From contig CAJWWR010000001.1 in assembly GCA_913048245.1 (NCBI GenBank), positions 19,918-83,917 on the forward strand: a stretch of 64,000 bases of DNA, given 5' to 3'. Positions 21,667 to 34,954 of this stretch are shown here, in pieces. This stretch comes from an uncultured Prochlorococcus sp. GTDB lineage: Bacteria; Cyanobacteriota; Cyanobacteriia; PCC-6307; Cyanobiaceae. Numbering within the stretch: the stretch's first letter is position 1; each line of letters opens with the position of its first letter. Position numbers and translations under genes: made by a program. The notes below the pieces were generated by a model that searched no databases, had not been told where the DNA came from, and saw only the letters and a list, made by a program, of their open reading frames with translations.

Positions 21667-23178
21667 TTGTCTGAATTTAGAGAAGCTCGATTAAGTAAAG
21701 CTAACGCGTTAATTGGAAAGGGATTTGAACCTTATCTGGGAAGTTTTGATGTAACACATTCATCTAAATATTTAGTTGAAAAATATAGTTTTTTAGGGGA
21801 AGGTGAAGAATACGATCTTCATGTATCCATAGCAGGAAGAGTCTTAACCAAAAGAATCATGGGTAAGATTGCTTTTTTTACTATCTCCGATCAAGAAGGT
21901 TTAATTCAACTTTATTTAGATAAATTAATTATTGATAATAATCATTCTTCACAAAAGTTTCTTTCATTTCTAGATTTAAAAGATTTAGTAGATATTGGAG
22001 ATTGGATTGGAGTTCAAGGCACAATAAAAAAAACCAATAAAGGAGAATTATCTATCAAAGTTACACAATGGGAAATGTTATCTAAATCTCTACAGCCATT
22101 ACCTGATAAATGGCATGGTTTAACGGATATTGAAAAAAGGTATAGACAAAGATATCTTGACTTGATAGTCAATCCTCAATCAAAGAATGTTTTTAAAACT
22201 AGAGCAACCTGTATAAGTCTTATAAGAAGATGGTTGGATGATAATGGATTCTTAGAAATAGAGACGCCAATATTACAGTCAGAGGCAGGAGGAGCTGAGG
22301 CAAGACCATTTGTAACGCATCATAATACCTTAGATATTCCCTTGTATTTACGGATAGCTACAGAATTGCACTTGAAAAGAATGGTAGTGGGTGGTTTTGA
22401 AAGGGTTTATGAGTTAGGAAGAATTTTTCGGAATGAAGGTATAAGTACGAAGCATAACCCTGAATTTACTTCTGTTGAAATTTATCAGGCGTATTCAAAC
22501 TATTTAGATATGATGAATATGACAGAGGAATTAATTAACAATATAGTTCTGAGTATTTGTAACTCCCTTGATATCAATTACCAGGGACAAGAAATTAGTT
22601 TTTCTAACTCTTGGGAAAGGATAACAATGAAAGATGTAGTAAAAAAATATACTGATATTGATTTTGATGCTTTTAATGGGGACTTTAATTGTGCTAAAAC
22701 TGCCGTTGAAGCAAACAATATAGAAATACCACCTCAAATTGATTCACTAGGAAAGTTATTAAATGAAGTCTTCGAACAAAAAGTTGAAGCATTACTCATA
22801 CAACCAACTTTTGTCTTTGATTACCCAGTTGAAATATCTCCTTTAGCTAGACGACACGCTACAGATAAGAGTCTTGTGGAGAGATTTGAATTATTTATTG
22901 CTGGTCGTGAAATTGCGAATGCTTTTAGTGAGTTGATAGATCCTGTTGATCAAAGAGAACGATTAGAGATGCAACAGTCTTTAAGAGAAGCAGGAGATCT
23001 AGAAGCTCATAGTGTCGATGAGGACTTTTTGAATGCATTAGAAATTGGCATGCCTCCTACAGGGGGATTAGGAATTGGAATTGATAGATTAATTATGTTA
23101 ATAACAGATAGTCCCTCAATTAGAGATGTTATACCGTTCCCGTTACTCAAACCAGAATTTACTTTGAATAAATCTTAA
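21667..23178 (+). CDS. lysS: Lysyl-tRNA synthetase, class II
   Basis: The 503-residue enzyme has an OB-fold anticodon domain ([21 protein letters not shown]) and the three class II motifs. These are motif 1 around [21 protein letters not shown], motif 2 [26 protein letters not shown]-type text, and motif 3 [13 protein letters not shown] near the end. The start is TTG at 21667, 45 bases after the rpaB stop. No in-frame ATG lies close by and the text from [14 protein letters not shown] matches family N-termini. Confidence 0.96.
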   Translation: MSEFREARLSKANALIGKGFEPYLGSFDVTHSSKYLVEKYSFLGEGEEYDLHVSIAGRVLTKRIMGKIAFFTISDQEGLIQLYLDKLIIDNNHSSQKFLSFLDLKDLVDIGDWIGVQGTIKKTNKGELSIKVTQWEMLSKSLQPLPDKWHGLTDIEKRYRQRYLDLIVNPQSKNVFKTRATCISLIRRWLDDNGFLEIETPILQSEAGGAEARPFVTHHNTLDIPLYLRIATELHLKRMVVGGFERVYELGRIFRNEGISTKHNPEFTSVEIYQAYSNYLDMMNMTEELINNIVLSICNSLDINYQGQEISFSNSWERITMKDVVKKYTDIDFDAFNGDFNCAKTAVEANNIEIPPQIDSLGKLLNEVFEQKVEALLIQPTFVFDYPVEISPLARRHATDKSLVERFELFIAGREIANAFSELIDPVDQRERLEMQQSLREAGDLEAHSVDEDFLNALEIGMPPTGGLGIGIDRLIMLITDSPSIRDVIPFPLLKPEFTLNKS

Positions 23179-23231
23179 AATGTTACCTTGAATGAAGTAA
23201 AATAATATTAATCCAATACGAAATGTTTTAA

Positions 23232-23480
23232 ATGAGTGGTGAACGTGTTGGCTTCCGATTCAAGCACAAAGACGCAGTTGTTAAAAGAAATCCCCAAGGC
23301 CGATCAAGAAGAGGGTGGGTCATGGAACCTGTCGAGCAAACTACAAGTAGGGGTACAAAAATGCCAGCCTACAAAATTCGTTGGAGAGATAGCGAGCGTC
23401 CTGAAATAGTTTTGCAACATATGCTCATTGCCGACCCAGATCCCTCCCCTCCCCCTGATACCGTGAGCTTAAGTCCTTAA
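23232..23480 (+). CDS. Conserved cyanobacterial protein of unknown function
   Basis: This 82-residue basic protein has an N-terminal half rich in R and K (GFRFKHKDAVVKRNPQGRSR) and a middle strand-rich part (GWVMEPVEQTTSRG, PAYKIRWRDSERPEIVLQHML). The tail is acidic and proline-rich (IADPDPSPPPD). The RW-x-D...E-x-V-L-Q-x-M-L pattern suggests a small beta-barrel. I recognise it as a short hypothetical conserved in picocyanobacteria but know no function. It follows lysS by 53 bases and is convergent with smpB. Confidence 0.72.
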   Translation: MSGERVGFRFKHKDAVVKRNPQGRSRRGWVMEPVEQTTSRGTKMPAYKIRWRDSERPEIVLQHMLIADPDPSPPPDTVSLSP

Positions 23481-23494
23481 TAGTTTTCTAGAAA

Positions 23495-23968
23495 CTATCT
23501 GATTAGTGCTGAACGTATTTCTTTGTTTATATCTTTCTTTTTATCTGCTTGACGCTTATCATATATTTTCTTTCCTTTTCCAAGTCCTAAATTTAGTTTA
23601 ATCCAAGATCCTTTAAGATAAATTGATAATGGTACGATAGTAAGTCCTTTTTTTTCCGCTCTCGCTTTAAGTTTGAGGATTTCTTTTTTGTGAATTAATA
23701 TTTTCCTTTCCCTTAAAGGGTCATGATTAAAAAATGCTCCAACATTAGTATGTGGTGAAATGTGGACATTCTTTAAAAGAATTTCATTATTATTAAACGA
23801 GCAATAACCATCTCTTAGGTTTACCTTTCCACTTCTTATTGATTTTACTTCTGTTCCTAAAAGTTCAATCCCAGCCTCAATTGTCTCTAGTATTTCATAT
23901 TGAAATCTTGCATATTTATTTTGTGCAAGCATCTTTTTTATTGAATTCTTTTTTGACGATTTTTGCAT
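23495..23968 (-). CDS. smpB: SsrA-binding protein SmpB
   Basis: The 157-residue partner of tmRNA rescues stalled ribosomes. The beta-barrel core shows [40 protein letters not shown] and [19 protein letters not shown], followed by [24 protein letters not shown], the C-terminal tail that enters the mRNA channel. Position W/Y-K-L-x-L-G-L-x-x-G-K is conserved. It is divergent from ruvB across 52 bases. The tmRNA gene itself is not in this window. Confidence 0.95.
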   Translation of the reverse strand: MQKSSKKNSIKKMLAQNKYARFQYEILETIEAGIELLGTEVKSIRSGKVNLRDGYCSFNNNEILLKNVHISPHTNVGAFFNHDPLRERKILIHKKEILKLKARAEKKGLTIVPLSIYLKGSWIKLNLGLGKGKKIYDKRQADKKKDINKEIRSALIR

Positions 23969-24020
23969 TATCTTCTTAATGAATGTTTCTCCTAAGGAGA
24001 ATTGATACTAATCTTGCATT

Positions 24021-25079
24021 ATGGCAATCATATCTTCTAGTTTAAATGAATCGGAATCTTCTCGCCCCCAAAAAGGGTTAAGAATAGTTGGCTCAGAAAA
24101 TCTTCCAGAAGATCGAGAAAATAAACAACCTCTATTTAATCGTCCAAAAAATCTAGCAGAATTTATTGGTCATGATGAATTAAAAACATCATTAAAAATC
24201 GCAATAGATGCATCTCTCTATAGGAAGGAATGTCTTGAACATGTTCTCTTTTATGGCCAGCCAGGTTTAGGTAAAACAACCTTAGCATTACTTATTGCAA
24301 ATGAAATGAATACTACTTGCAAGGTAACTAATGCATCTCTACTGGAAAGGCCAAGAGACATAGTTGGTTTACTACTTGGTTTAAAACAAAATGAGATTTT
24401 GTTTATTGATGAAATTCATAGATTAAATAAATTAACGCAAGAAATTTTATATTCTGCTATGGAAGATTTTAGACTAGACCTAACTGCTGGAGCAAATAAA
24501 GGTACTAGAAGTAGAACTATTTATATTAAAAGATTTACTCTTGTAGGTGCCACAACAAAGTTAGCTTCAATAAGTAATCCAATGCGGGATAGATTCGGAA
24601 TATGTCAAAAGATCGAGTTATATACTTCTAAAGATCTGCAGGAAATCATCTTTTACTACTCTGCTTTCTTAGGTATCAAGATAGAAAAAGGTGCGGGCAC
24701 TCTTTTAGCAAAGAGTTCAAGAGGTACTCCAAGAATAGCCTTAAGATTACTAAAAAGAACGAGAGATTTTGCTCAAGTAATAAGAAATACCAATACTATT
24801 TCAATAGAAATAGTGCAATCAGCATTAAATTACCAAAAAATAGATGATAAAGGTTTAGATCAAACTGATAGAAAGTATCTTGATTTTTTATTTAGAAATA
24901 ATAATTCTCCTATGGGCTTGGAGGCAATTGCAGCGGCTTTAGGTGAAGATTCTTCAATGTTAGAATTTGTTGTAGAACCATATTTACTTCAATTGGGTTT
25001 TGTTTTACGAACCCCAAGGGGAAGAAAACTTTCTTCACTAGGAGAGAAATATTTTAATGAATTGCAAAAAAATATTTAA
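24021..25079 (+). CDS. ruvB: Holliday junction branch migration ATPase RuvB
   Basis: The 352-residue AAA+ motor has Walker A ([18 protein letters not shown]), Walker B ([12 protein letters not shown]), sensor 1 ([22 protein letters not shown]) and the C-terminal winged helix ([37 protein letters not shown]). Walker A reads GQPGLGKT where most homologues have GPPGLGKT. The C-terminal 22 bases overlap the start of the TPR gene in another frame. Confidence 0.95.
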   Translation: MAIISSSLNESESSRPQKGLRIVGSENLPEDRENKQPLFNRPKNLAEFIGHDELKTSLKIAIDASLYRKECLEHVLFYGQPGLGKTTLALLIANEMNTTCKVTNASLLERPRDIVGLLLGLKQNEILFIDEIHRLNKLTQEILYSAMEDFRLDLTAGANKGTRSRTIYIKRFTLVGATTKLASISNPMRDRFGICQKIELYTSKDLQEIIFYYSAFLGIKIEKGAGTLLAKSSRGTPRIALRLLKRTRDFAQVIRNTNTISIEIVQSALNYQKIDDKGLDQTDRKYLDFLFRNNNSPMGLEAIAAALGEDSSMLEFVVEPYLLQLGFVLRTPRGRKLSSLGEKYFNELQKNI

Positions 25080-25860
25080 GTTTTTAACTTTCAGACAAGT
25101 TAAATATCTTTGTTTATTAATTGTATATTTTATCAATGTTTTGCCAATATATTCTTTGGAGAATAGAGAGGAACTATTTCGAGAAGCATTAGAAAATAGT
25201 TCTATAGGCCAATTTAATGTTTCATTAGAGCAATGGAATAATTATTTGCAAATTTACCCTGAGGATTCAGCCGCTTTAAGTAATAGAGGTAATGTAAGAC
25301 TAATTTTAGGAGATCCTCAAGGGTCTATAGAGGATCAAAATTATTCCATCAAAGTTAAACCGGATGAATTAGATCCTTATATTAATAGAGGTATTGCTTA
25401 TGAAGCATTAGGTCTTTGGAAGAATGCAAAAGATGATTATCAATTTGTAATTTCTCAAGAAAGTGAGAATTTTTCAGCTCTTTATAATTTAGCTAATGTA
25501 GAAGGCTCTCTTTCTAACTGGGAAGAAGCAAGAAATTTATTTTATAAGGCTTCGCAATCTAATACAGGATTTGCCATGTCAAGATCTAGTATGGCGTTAG
25601 CTGATTATCAGTTGGGTAATATCGATAATGCTGAAAGTGAATTGAGAAAGTTAATTCGTAAATATCCAACATTGGCTGATGCAAGGGCTGCCCTGACGGC
25701 ATTGCAATGGTCAAAAGGTAAAGTTGGAGAGGCCGAGAGTAATTGGATAGCTGCTATAGAATTAGATCCGAGGTATGCTCAAGAACAATGGCTTTTAGAT
25801 GTCCGAAGATGGCCACCAAAACCTACCAGTGATTTAATGAAATTTATTTCTTTGAACTAA
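25057..25860 (+). CDS. TPR-repeat protein with N-terminal signal/anchor
   Basis: The 267-residue protein starts with a hydrophobic segment ([18 protein letters not shown]) after a lysine-rich head, so it is exported or membrane-anchored. At least four tetratricopeptide-like repeats follow ([46 protein letters not shown]-like [36 protein letters not shown]). TPR proteins mediate protein-protein contacts; in cyanobacteria such secreted ones often assist photosystem assembly. The specific partner is unknown. It overlaps ruvB and is followed by an amidohydrolase 3 bases on. Confidence 0.85.
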   Translation: MNCKKIFKFLTFRQVKYLCLLIVYFINVLPIYSLENREELFREALENSSIGQFNVSLEQWNNYLQIYPEDSAALSNRGNVRLILGDPQGSIEDQNYSIKVKPDELDPYINRGIAYEALGLWKNAKDDYQFVISQESENFSALYNLANVEGSLSNWEEARNLFYKASQSNTGFAMSRSSMALADYQLGNIDNAESELRKLIRKYPTLADARAALTALQWSKGKVGEAESNWIAAIELDPRYAQEQWLLDVRRWPPKPTSDLMKFISLN

Positions 25861-25863
25861 TTT

Positions 25864-27027
25864 ATGGATAATCAGTTATTTGATGAAAAGTTGGATGCTT
25901 TCTTTGATGAACTCATAGAAATAAGAAGACACATTCATGCTCATCCAGAGTTGAGTGGTTTAGAGCATCAGACTGCAGTCCTCATTTCTGGGTATCTAAA
26001 AGAAATTGACTGGAAAGTTCAAGAATCAGTAGGTAGGACGGGTTTAACTGCTGAATATGGATCTAGTCATAAAGGTTATATAGGATTGAGAGTTGATATG
26101 GATGCATTGCCAATTCAAGAAAATACAAATTTAAGTTTTTCCTCTAAAGTTGACGGAATAATGCATGCATGTGGACACGATATTCATACATGCATAGGGT
26201 TAGGAGTGGCCAGGCTAATAAATTCTTTAGACCTTCAAATTGGTACTAGAATTATTTTTCAACCTGCTGAGGAAATTGCAAGCGGAGCCAAATGGATGAT
26301 TAATGATGGTGTTACAAAAGATTTAAGGAAGCTCATTGGTGTTCATGTATATCCTGATTTGCCCTCTGGAATGGTAGGAATAAGAGATGGAGGTTTAACG
26401 GCAGCCGCTGGTGAAATTTCTGTAGATATCATTGGCAAATCAGCTCATGGAGCAAGGCCTCATCAAGGAGTAGATGCAATTTGGGTTGCTGCAAAGATAA
26501 TTTCTGGGGTGCAAGAATTGATAACAAGAAAATTAGATGCATTAAATCCTGTCGTAATAACATTTGGAAAAATTAATGGAGGGAAAGCTTATAATGTACT
26601 AGCTGATAATGTTAATATTTTAGGAACGGCAAGATGTACAGATTTAAATACTTTCGAAAATTTGGGTGACTGGCTCAAGCAAATAATATCTGATATAGCG
26701 AGTAGTTATGGTGCTCAGGTAGTAGTCAAATTTAAAAAAATTACTCCCCCCGTTAATAATGATTTACAAGTCAATCAAGCATTAAGAAATAGTGCAATTG
26801 AATTAATTGGTCATGAGAATGTCATTGAATTAAATAAACCTTCTATGGGTGCCGAAGATTTTGCAGAGTTCTTAAATTATGTTCCTGGAGCAATGTTTAG
26901 ACTTGGTGTGGATGATAATCTCAATAATTCCTCTCCACTGCATAGTGCTGAATTTAACCCCAATGAAGGAGCAATGAAAATAGCTATTAAATTAATTACA
27001 AAATCTATAATAAAATTAAGTTGTTAA
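25864..27027 (+). CDS. M20-family amidohydrolase/metallopeptidase
   Basis: The 387-residue zinc hydrolase has the M20D pattern. RRHIHAHPELSG lies at the N-terminus, then GLRVDMDALPIQE, the metal ligand motif MHACGHDIHTCIGLG, FQPAEEIASGAKWMI with the catalytic glutamate, GKSAHGARPHQGVD in the lid domain and SMGAEDFAEFLNYVPGAMFRLG. Relatives include IAA-amino acid hydrolase, hippurate hydrolase and N-acyl-L-amino acid amidohydrolase. The physiological substrate is unknown. Confidence 0.92.
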   Translation: MDNQLFDEKLDAFFDELIEIRRHIHAHPELSGLEHQTAVLISGYLKEIDWKVQESVGRTGLTAEYGSSHKGYIGLRVDMDALPIQENTNLSFSSKVDGIMHACGHDIHTCIGLGVARLINSLDLQIGTRIIFQPAEEIASGAKWMINDGVTKDLRKLIGVHVYPDLPSGMVGIRDGGLTAAAGEISVDIIGKSAHGARPHQGVDAIWVAAKIISGVQELITRKLDALNPVVITFGKINGGKAYNVLADNVNILGTARCTDLNTFENLGDWLKQIISDIASSYGAQVVVKFKKITPPVNNDLQVNQALRNSAIELIGHENVIELNKPSMGAEDFAEFLNYVPGAMFRLGVDDNLNNSSPLHSAEFNPNEGAMKIAIKLITKSIIKLSC

Positions 27028-27044
27028 TCTTTTTATTAAGATCA

Positions 27045-27260
27045 ATGAAGTTAAGCATTTTAAATACATATAATTTAATTGCCCTTTTGATGATTGTTGT
27101 TTCAATCATTGGTTTTAACTATTCAAATGAAAGAAAAAAATATTTTTATTTACCCATGGGTTTTATTGGATCATACCTAATAATAATTAGAGAAATTGGT
27201 AGAAAAAGAGCAAGAAAAGAAATTTTAAATAAAGTGCAGTTTTATAGAAAAGTTAAATAA
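27045..27260 (+). CDS. Small membrane protein of unknown function
   Basis: Starting from the ATG at 27045, the product is 71 residues with one or two hydrophobic stretches (LIALLMIVVSIIGFN, LPMGFIGSYLIIIR) and a strongly basic tail (REIGRKRARKEILNKVQFYRKVK). An earlier TTG at 27021 would overlap the amidohydrolase stop. I know it only as a hypothetical; nothing in the sequence suggests a function beyond membrane insertion. Confidence 0.55.
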   Translation: MKLSILNTYNLIALLMIVVSIIGFNYSNERKKYFYLPMGFIGSYLIIIREIGRKRARKEILNKVQFYRKVK

Positions 27261-27430
27261 ATTCTTATTTTATTTATATTATTTATATTTTGGATGACTT
27301 AATTTTTAAAAAGAGCTATTTTTTAATTATTACTAAGTTATTAAATTTAATCTTTTGCATCTTCAAACTTTTTGCAACTTATTCATTTCTTAATGATTTA
27401 GAAAATTGAATTTGATTCAATCTTAGTTAA

Positions 27431-28825
<1,395 letters not shown>

Positions 28826-28837
28826 TAAACTTAGTCT

Positions 28838-30844
28838 TTACAGGATTTCTTTCGTTTTCGCAACGACATTGTCTACTGTAAATCCAAATTTATCCATACA
28901 TTTTCCACCAGGAGCGGATGCACCAAATCTGTCCATAGTAATACAGACTCCATCAATACCTACATATTTATGCCAACCAAAGGAATGTGCCGCTTCAACA
29001 ACAACTCTTTTTTTAACTTTTTTTGGTAAGATATCTTCCTTGTATTCCTCACTTTGTTCTTCAAATAGCTCAATGCAAGGCATAGAAATTACACGAGTTT
29101 TGTGCCCTAATTTTTCTATTTCTTTGCTTGCTTCGATACAAAGATTTAATTCGCTTCCTGTGCCAATAAATATAATATCAGGGGTGCCCTCACAGTCCGC
29201 AACCACGTAACCTCCCAATGCGACTTTATCTATTGATGTTTTTTCTTGATTAGGCATGCCTTGTCTACTTAGACAAAGAGCGGATGGACGCTTTCTATTT
29301 TGAATAGCAATTTTATATGCACCACTTGTTTCATTGCCATCTCCAGGACGGAAAACAAGCATATTAGGCATTGCTCGTAAAGAAGGAATAGTTTCAACTG
29401 GTTGATGAGTAGGACCATCTTCCCCAACTCCTATTGAATCGTGAGTTAATACATAGATAACTCCTAGTTCACTTAAGGCAGACAATCTCATAGAGCCTCT
29501 CATATAGTCTGCAAAGACTAAGAAAGTTCCACCGTAGGGGATTAAACCGCTGTCATGATAAGCAATTCCATTTAAAATTGCTGCCATTGCATGTTCTCTA
29601 ACTCCAAAGTGTAAGTATCTTTTTTCTGGAGACTCTGCTTGAAAAGATCCAGTTTCTCCCTTGATATCTGTGTAGTTAGAGTGAGTTAAATCAGCAGATC
29701 CTCCAATTAATTCGGGTAGATTAGGTCCAAGAGCACCTAAACATATCTGTGAATGTTTTCTCGTCGCTAAACCTTTATCTTCAGGGGTATATTGCGGTAG
29801 ATCAGCATCCCAGTTTTCTGGTAATTCCCCATTCATCATTCTCTGTAATTCTGCCCCTTCAGATGGAAATGCATTTTTGTAATCTTGAAATTTTAAATTC
29901 CAATTTTTTTCAGATTCTTCGCCTTTTGTAATAGCTTTTCTAAATTGCGCATATACTTCTTCCGGTATTTGAAATGGAGGGTATTCCCAATTTAAGAATT
30001 CTCGTGTTAATTGCGCTTCTTCTTCCCCTACTGCCGCTCCATGGATACCTGCAGTATCAGACTTATTTGGAGAACCATATCCTATAGTTGTTGAAATTTT
30101 AATAATTGATGGTTTATCTTTAACACCTTTTGCAACCTCAATTGCTTTGGAGATTCCCTCTATGTCATGATTACCATCTTTTACATGTTGCACATGCCAT
30201 CCATAAGCTTCATATCTTTTTAAGACATCTTCTGTAAAGGATACGTCTGTGCGTCCATCGATAGTAATTTGATTATCATCATAAAGTGCAATTAGCTTTC
30301 CTAATTTAAGATGACCTGCAAGAGAACATGCCTCAGATGCAATACCTTCTTGATTACAACCATCTCCCATGATCACATATGTATAATGATCGACAATTTC
30401 ATAATTGGGCTTATTGAACTTAGCACCTAAATGAGCTTCTGCTATTGCAAGTCCCACAGCGTTGGAGATGCCTGCACCCAAAGGTCCAGCTGTAACTTCT
30501 ACTCCTTCGGTTTCAAATGTTTCAGGATGACCTGGTGTTTTGGAACCCCATTGACGAAACTCTTTTATATCCTCTATTGAGACTGATTTGTAACCTGTTA
30601 AATGAAGAAGTGAATAAAGTAACATGCAACCATGGCCAGCAGATAATACAAACCTATCTCGATTAAACCATTTAGGGTTCTTTGGATTATGGTTCAAAGC
30701 ATTTTGCCATAGTGCATAACCCATTGGGGCACATCCCATAGGAAGACCTGGATGTCCACTATTGGATTTGTTTACTGCATCTACAGCTAGCATTCGTATA
30801 CTATTTACACAGAGTGATTCTAAGGAAACGGTTGCAGCGACCAT
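28838..30844 (-). CDS. tkt: Transketolase
   Basis: The 668-residue thiamine-diphosphate enzyme moves two-carbon units in the Calvin cycle and pentose phosphate pathway. It shows the substrate histidine region [13 protein letters not shown], the TPP-binding motif [33 protein letters not shown], the glutamate in [14 protein letters not shown] and [19 protein letters not shown]. Length is normal. It sits 42 bases downstream of fabF on the minus strand. Its location next to thiC (cofactor synthesis) on the opposite strand is probably incidental. Confidence 0.98.
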   Translation of the reverse strand: MVAATVSLESLCVNSIRMLAVDAVNKSNSGHPGLPMGCAPMGYALWQNALNHNPKNPKWFNRDRFVLSAGHGCMLLYSLLHLTGYKSVSIEDIKEFRQWGSKTPGHPETFETEGVEVTAGPLGAGISNAVGLAIAEAHLGAKFNKPNYEIVDHYTYVIMGDGCNQEGIASEACSLAGHLKLGKLIALYDDNQITIDGRTDVSFTEDVLKRYEAYGWHVQHVKDGNHDIEGISKAIEVAKGVKDKPSIIKISTTIGYGSPNKSDTAGIHGAAVGEEEAQLTREFLNWEYPPFQIPEEVYAQFRKAITKGEESEKNWNLKFQDYKNAFPSEGAELQRMMNGELPENWDADLPQYTPEDKGLATRKHSQICLGALGPNLPELIGGSADLTHSNYTDIKGETGSFQAESPEKRYLHFGVREHAMAAILNGIAYHDSGLIPYGGTFLVFADYMRGSMRLSALSELGVIYVLTHDSIGVGEDGPTHQPVETIPSLRAMPNMLVFRPGDGNETSGAYKIAIQNRKRPSALCLSRQGMPNQEKTSIDKVALGGYVVADCEGTPDIIFIGTGSELNLCIEASKEIEKLGHKTRVISMPCIELFEEQSEEYKEDILPKKVKKRVVVEAAHSFGWHKYVGIDGVCITMDRFGASAPGGKCMDKFGFTVDNVVAKTKEIL

Positions 30845-30886
30845 TGTTTTAAATAAGGTAAGTTGAATATTTTGAATTGAGTGTCA

Positions 30887-32134
30887 TTATAAATGTTTGC
30901 TAAATGCTAAACAAACATTGTGACCCCCAAATCCGAAGGAGTTTGAAAGAGCCACTTTAATGTCAGTGTCTCTAGCAGTATTTGGTACATAATCAAGATC
31001 ACAATCAGGATCTGGATTAACGTAGTTGATTGTAGGAGGAACAAAATTATGTGTCAAAGAAAGTATACAAGCTACTGCTTCTATGCCTCCTGAACCTCCA
31101 AGGAGATGACCAGTCATCGACTTAGTCGAGCTTACAGGAATAAGGTAAGATCTGTCTTTAAAAATTGATTTAATTGCGGCAGTTTCGTTACTGTCATTTG
31201 CTGAGGTGCTTGTGCCATGAGCATTAATGTAATCAATTTCGTCAAAGTTCAAATTAGCATCTTCAATTGCCAATTTAATAGCTTCTGCACCCCCCTTGCC
31301 TCCTGGCGCTGGGGCGGTGATGTGATGAGCATCACATGTCGTGCCATATCCGACAATTTCCGCATAAATTCTTGCGCCTCTTTTTTTTGCGTTTTCAAGA
31401 GTTTCTAAAATTAGAATTCCTGATCCTTCACCAATAACAAAGCCATCTCTTTCAGCATCAAAAGGCCTGCTAGCAGTTTCAGGACTCTCATTTCGAAATG
31501 ACAGTGCTTTAGCGCTTGCAAAGCCAGCTACACCTAGAGGGGTTATGCTGGCTTCTGCACCCCCACACACCATCGCATCAGCTTTACCCATTTGTAACAG
31601 TCTGAAAGCATCTCCAATAGCATTTGATCCTGCGGCACAAGCTGTTGAAACAGATGAGCTTGGTCCTTTTGCTCCTAGGGCAATTGCTGCTAAACCAGTA
31701 GCCATATTAGGAATCATCATGGGTACTGTGAATGGACTTACACGTTTTGGCCCTTTAAGGTTAAGAATTTGAGCTTGAGTTTCCATTGTTAATAAGCCAC
31801 CCACCCCGGAGCCAATAATGACACCAATTCTAGATGCATTGCTTTCTGTAATTTGGAGTCCAGAATCTTTAAAGGCTTGTTTTGCTGCAATAACTCCAAG
31901 CTGGGAAAATCTGTCCCATCTTTTAGATTCCTTTGGTTCTATAAAATCTTCAGATTTAAGATTTTTTACTTCTGCAGCAAATTTGCAAGGATGTTGTTCA
32001 GGGTTAAATAGAGTTATCCCTGATACACCATTAGTTCCTTTCTGTAGGCCAATTAAATATTCATCAATATTATTACCAATTGGCGTTACAGCACCAATTC
32101 CTGTAATAACAACTCGATGGAAATTTGCGATCAC
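30887..32134 (-). CDS. fabF: 3-oxoacyl-[acyl-carrier-protein] synthase II
   Basis: The 415-residue KAS II elongates acyl-ACP chains in type II fatty acid synthesis. The catalytic triad Cys-His-His is seen in VSTACAAGSNAIGDAF, NAHGTSTSANDSNE and KSMTGHLLGGSGGIEA. The N-terminal VVITGIGAVTPIGNN and C-terminal SNSFGFGGHNVCLAF are typical. It lies 4 bases downstream of acpP, so the two are co-transcribed, placing the enzyme next to its carrier. Confidence 0.97.
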   Translation of the reverse strand: MIANFHRVVITGIGAVTPIGNNIDEYLIGLQKGTNGVSGITLFNPEQHPCKFAAEVKNLKSEDFIEPKESKRWDRFSQLGVIAAKQAFKDSGLQITESNASRIGVIIGSGVGGLLTMETQAQILNLKGPKRVSPFTVPMMIPNMATGLAAIALGAKGPSSSVSTACAAGSNAIGDAFRLLQMGKADAMVCGGAEASITPLGVAGFASAKALSFRNESPETASRPFDAERDGFVIGEGSGILILETLENAKKRGARIYAEIVGYGTTCDAHHITAPAPGGKGGAEAIKLAIEDANLNFDEIDYINAHGTSTSANDSNETAAIKSIFKDRSYLIPVSSTKSMTGHLLGGSGGIEAVACILSLTHNFVPPTINYVNPDPDCDLDYVPNTARDTDIKVALSNSFGFGGHNVCLAFSKHL

Positions 32135-32138
32135 TAAA

Positions 32139-32381
32139 CTAACCTTTTTTTTCTTCGATAAATTTTACAGCATCTCCAACTGTTGTAATACCTTCTGCGG
32201 CTTCGTCAGGTATTTCAATGTCAAATGCCTCCTCAAGAGCCATGACAAGCTCAACAGTGTCCAGTGAGTCTGCACCTAAATCATTTTGGAAGTTTGAGTC
32301 AGTTTTTACTTCCTCAGACTCTACGCTCAATTGCTCTGAAACTATTGAGCGAACTTTTTGGAAGGTTTCTTCTTGTGACAT
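32139..32381 (-). CDS. acpP: Acyl carrier protein
   Basis: The 80-residue acidic protein carries the growing acyl chain on a phosphopantetheine arm attached at the serine of [16 protein letters not shown]. The three-helix pattern and the [22 protein letters not shown] ending are standard. It is first in the acpP-fabF(-tkt) unit and divergent from psaC with 134 bases between. Confidence 0.97.
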   Translation of the reverse strand: MSQEETFQKVRSIVSEQLSVESEEVKTDSNFQNDLGADSLDTVELVMALEEAFDIEIPDEAAEGITTVGDAVKFIEEKKG

Positions 32382-32461
32382 AGTTATGAAAAAAAGACTA
32401 ATTTCTATAAGATTTTATGCCCTAGAGTTAACAAGAGTGAAGCATATCTTAATTTTTTTAA

Positions 32462-32761
<300 letters not shown>

Positions 32762-32845
32762 TTTTAATAGTGCAGTTCTAATAGAGTCCACATTTAGGAT
32801 TAAATTTATAATTTTCAATTAAGTTATAAAAAAAGATAGATTTAT

Positions 32846-34741
32846 ATGTGTGGAATAGTCGCTGTTACTGGATATAGAAAAGCTTTATCCCTTCTTCTTG
32901 ATGGATTAGAAAAATTAGAATATAGAGGCTATGATTCCGCTGGCATAGCAATTGTGAATTCTGAGAATAAGGAATTAGTTTGTAACAAATCAGAAGGTAA
33001 ATTAATTAATTTAATTAATAAAGTTGGTCAAAAGGAAATATTAGGTACAGTTGGCATTGGCCATACTCGTTGGGCAACACATGGTAAACCTGAAGTTAAA
33101 AATGCCCATCCTCACCTAGATAGTAGCGGAAAAGTTGCGGTAGTTCAGAACGGCATAATAGAGAATTTCTTAGAATTGAGAAATAAATTAGAGGAAGAAG
33201 GAATTATTTTTAAATCAGATACTGATACTGAAGTCATACCTCATTTAATAAATAAAGAGTTAAATAATTTAAAAAAACTAAATCTTGAAGATAGCGGTTC
33301 AACCCTCTTAATCGCAGTAAGAAATGTACTTTCAGATTTAGAGGGGGCTTATGCTTTAGCTGTTCTTTGGTCCGATGCCCCTGACTCCTTAGTTATAGCA
33401 AGACGTCAAGCCCCTTTGATTATTGGATTAGGAGAGGGAGAATTTATTTGTGCAAGTGATACACCAGCAATAGTTGATTTTACGCAAACTATTTTGCCTA
33501 TGGAAGATGAAGAAATTGCTTTATTAACTCCTTTGGGAATAGAACTTTACGATTCTAATAATGAGAGGCAATACAGAAATCCAATCTCCCTAAAATGTTC
33601 AGAACAAGTAGTAGATAAAAAAAACTTTCGTCATTACATGCATAAAGAGATTTATGAACAACCTGAGCTTACTCAAAAGTGGATAAAAAACTATTTAATT
33701 AAAAATAGTGAATCAGGTCTTATTAAAGTGAACTATAGTTTTGATACTAATTTTCTTGAAAATATTGAAAGAATTCAAATATTAGCTTGCGGTACCAGTA
33801 GACATGCTTCTATGGTTGGTAGTTATTTGTTAGAGCAATTTGCTGGTATACCTACAGATGTTTTTTATGCAAGTGAATTTAGATATTCCCCACCACCTAT
33901 TCTTCCTAATACATTAACCATAGGAGTTACTCAATCCGGGGAGACAGCTGATACTTTAGCAGCATTAAGTATGGAAATTTCAAGAAGAGAAGATCTAAAA
34001 GATGAATTATGTAAACCAAATTTAATAGCCATAACAAATAGACCAGATAGTTCAATAGGAAGACAAATATCTAATGTAATTGATATCTCAGCAGGTATAG
34101 AGATTGGAGTTGCAGCTACAAAAACTTTTTTTGGCCAATTATTGTCTTTTTATGGATTAGCTATTACCTTTGCACAGATTAAAAGAAGTAAAACAGATGA
34201 TGAAATTAATCAATTAATTTCTAATCTTGAAAATTTACCTCCACTTTTAAAAGAACTTGTGGATCAACATAATGAAATATCAGAAAAACTTGCCCATGAC
34301 TTTTCAGATATTAAAGATGTAATTTTTCTTGGAAGAGGAATAAATTATCCAATTGCTCTTGAGGGTGCTCTTAAGTTAAAAGAAATTAGTTATATTCATG
34401 CTGCTGGTTATCCAGCTGGTGAGATGAAGCATGGCCCCATAGCATTGTTAGAAAAAAAAGTTCCTGTTATATCAATTGCAACACCAGGAAAAGTGTTTGA
34501 AAAAGTTATTAGCAACGCACAAGAAGCAAAAGCTAGGGACTCATATTTAATAGGGATTGCTCCTAAATGTGATGGCACTGAAATTTTCGATTATTTGATG
34601 CCCTTACCTTTATCAGATGAATGGCTTTCACCATTATTGGCAGTTATTCCTCTTCAATTATTGAGTTATCATATTGCAGCCCATAGAGGACTGGATGTAG
34701 ATCAACCAAGAAACTTAGCAAAAAGCGTAACTGTTGAATAA
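32846..34741 (+). CDS. glmS: Glutamine-fructose-6-phosphate aminotransferase
   Basis: The 631-residue enzyme makes glucosamine-6-phosphate, the first step of cell-wall amino sugar synthesis. The N-terminal nucleophile cysteine follows the initiator Met (CGIVAVTGYRKA), with GIGHTRWATHG and the glutaminase domain ending near residue 240. Two SIS sugar-isomerase domains follow (LACGTSRHASMVGSYLLE, TQSGETADTLAAL; FLGRGINYPIALEGALKLKEISYIHA), ending in PRNLAKSVTVE. It is slightly longer than the E. coli enzyme. No glmS ribozyme is recognisable in the 85 bases upstream. It marks the left boundary of the accessory module. Confidence 0.97.
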   Translation: MCGIVAVTGYRKALSLLLDGLEKLEYRGYDSAGIAIVNSENKELVCNKSEGKLINLINKVGQKEILGTVGIGHTRWATHGKPEVKNAHPHLDSSGKVAVVQNGIIENFLELRNKLEEEGIIFKSDTDTEVIPHLINKELNNLKKLNLEDSGSTLLIAVRNVLSDLEGAYALAVLWSDAPDSLVIARRQAPLIIGLGEGEFICASDTPAIVDFTQTILPMEDEEIALLTPLGIELYDSNNERQYRNPISLKCSEQVVDKKNFRHYMHKEIYEQPELTQKWIKNYLIKNSESGLIKVNYSFDTNFLENIERIQILACGTSRHASMVGSYLLEQFAGIPTDVFYASEFRYSPPPILPNTLTIGVTQSGETADTLAALSMEISRREDLKDELCKPNLIAITNRPDSSIGRQISNVIDISAGIEIGVAATKTFFGQLLSFYGLAITFAQIKRSKTDDEINQLISNLENLPPLLKELVDQHNEISEKLAHDFSDIKDVIFLGRGINYPIALEGALKLKEISYIHAAGYPAGEMKHGPIALLEKKVPVISIATPGKVFEKVISNAQEAKARDSYLIGIAPKCDGTEIFDYLMPLPLSDEWLSPLLAVIPLQLLSYHIAAHRGLDVDQPRNLAKSVTVE

Positions 34742-34954
34742 TATCCAAAGTGATAATTAAATATTCAAAGCTATGTAAATGTTTGGAGTGTGAGATTATT
34801 TACTAATATTGAAAAAATGGCAATATAAACTGTTATTTAATTTCTGATGATAATTGATTTTTTTTATTACTTTTTTTAAACAAGGTGATTTAGAAGTGAA
34901 TTAGTTTTTTGGAAATTATATTTTTATTAGATTCTTCTTAAATAAAAAGTAGTT

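Noticed and set aside
32762-32845. glmS ribozyme or riboswitch before glmS
   Set aside because: The 84 bases are too short and show none of the ribozyme core. Such ribozymes are typical of Firmicutes.
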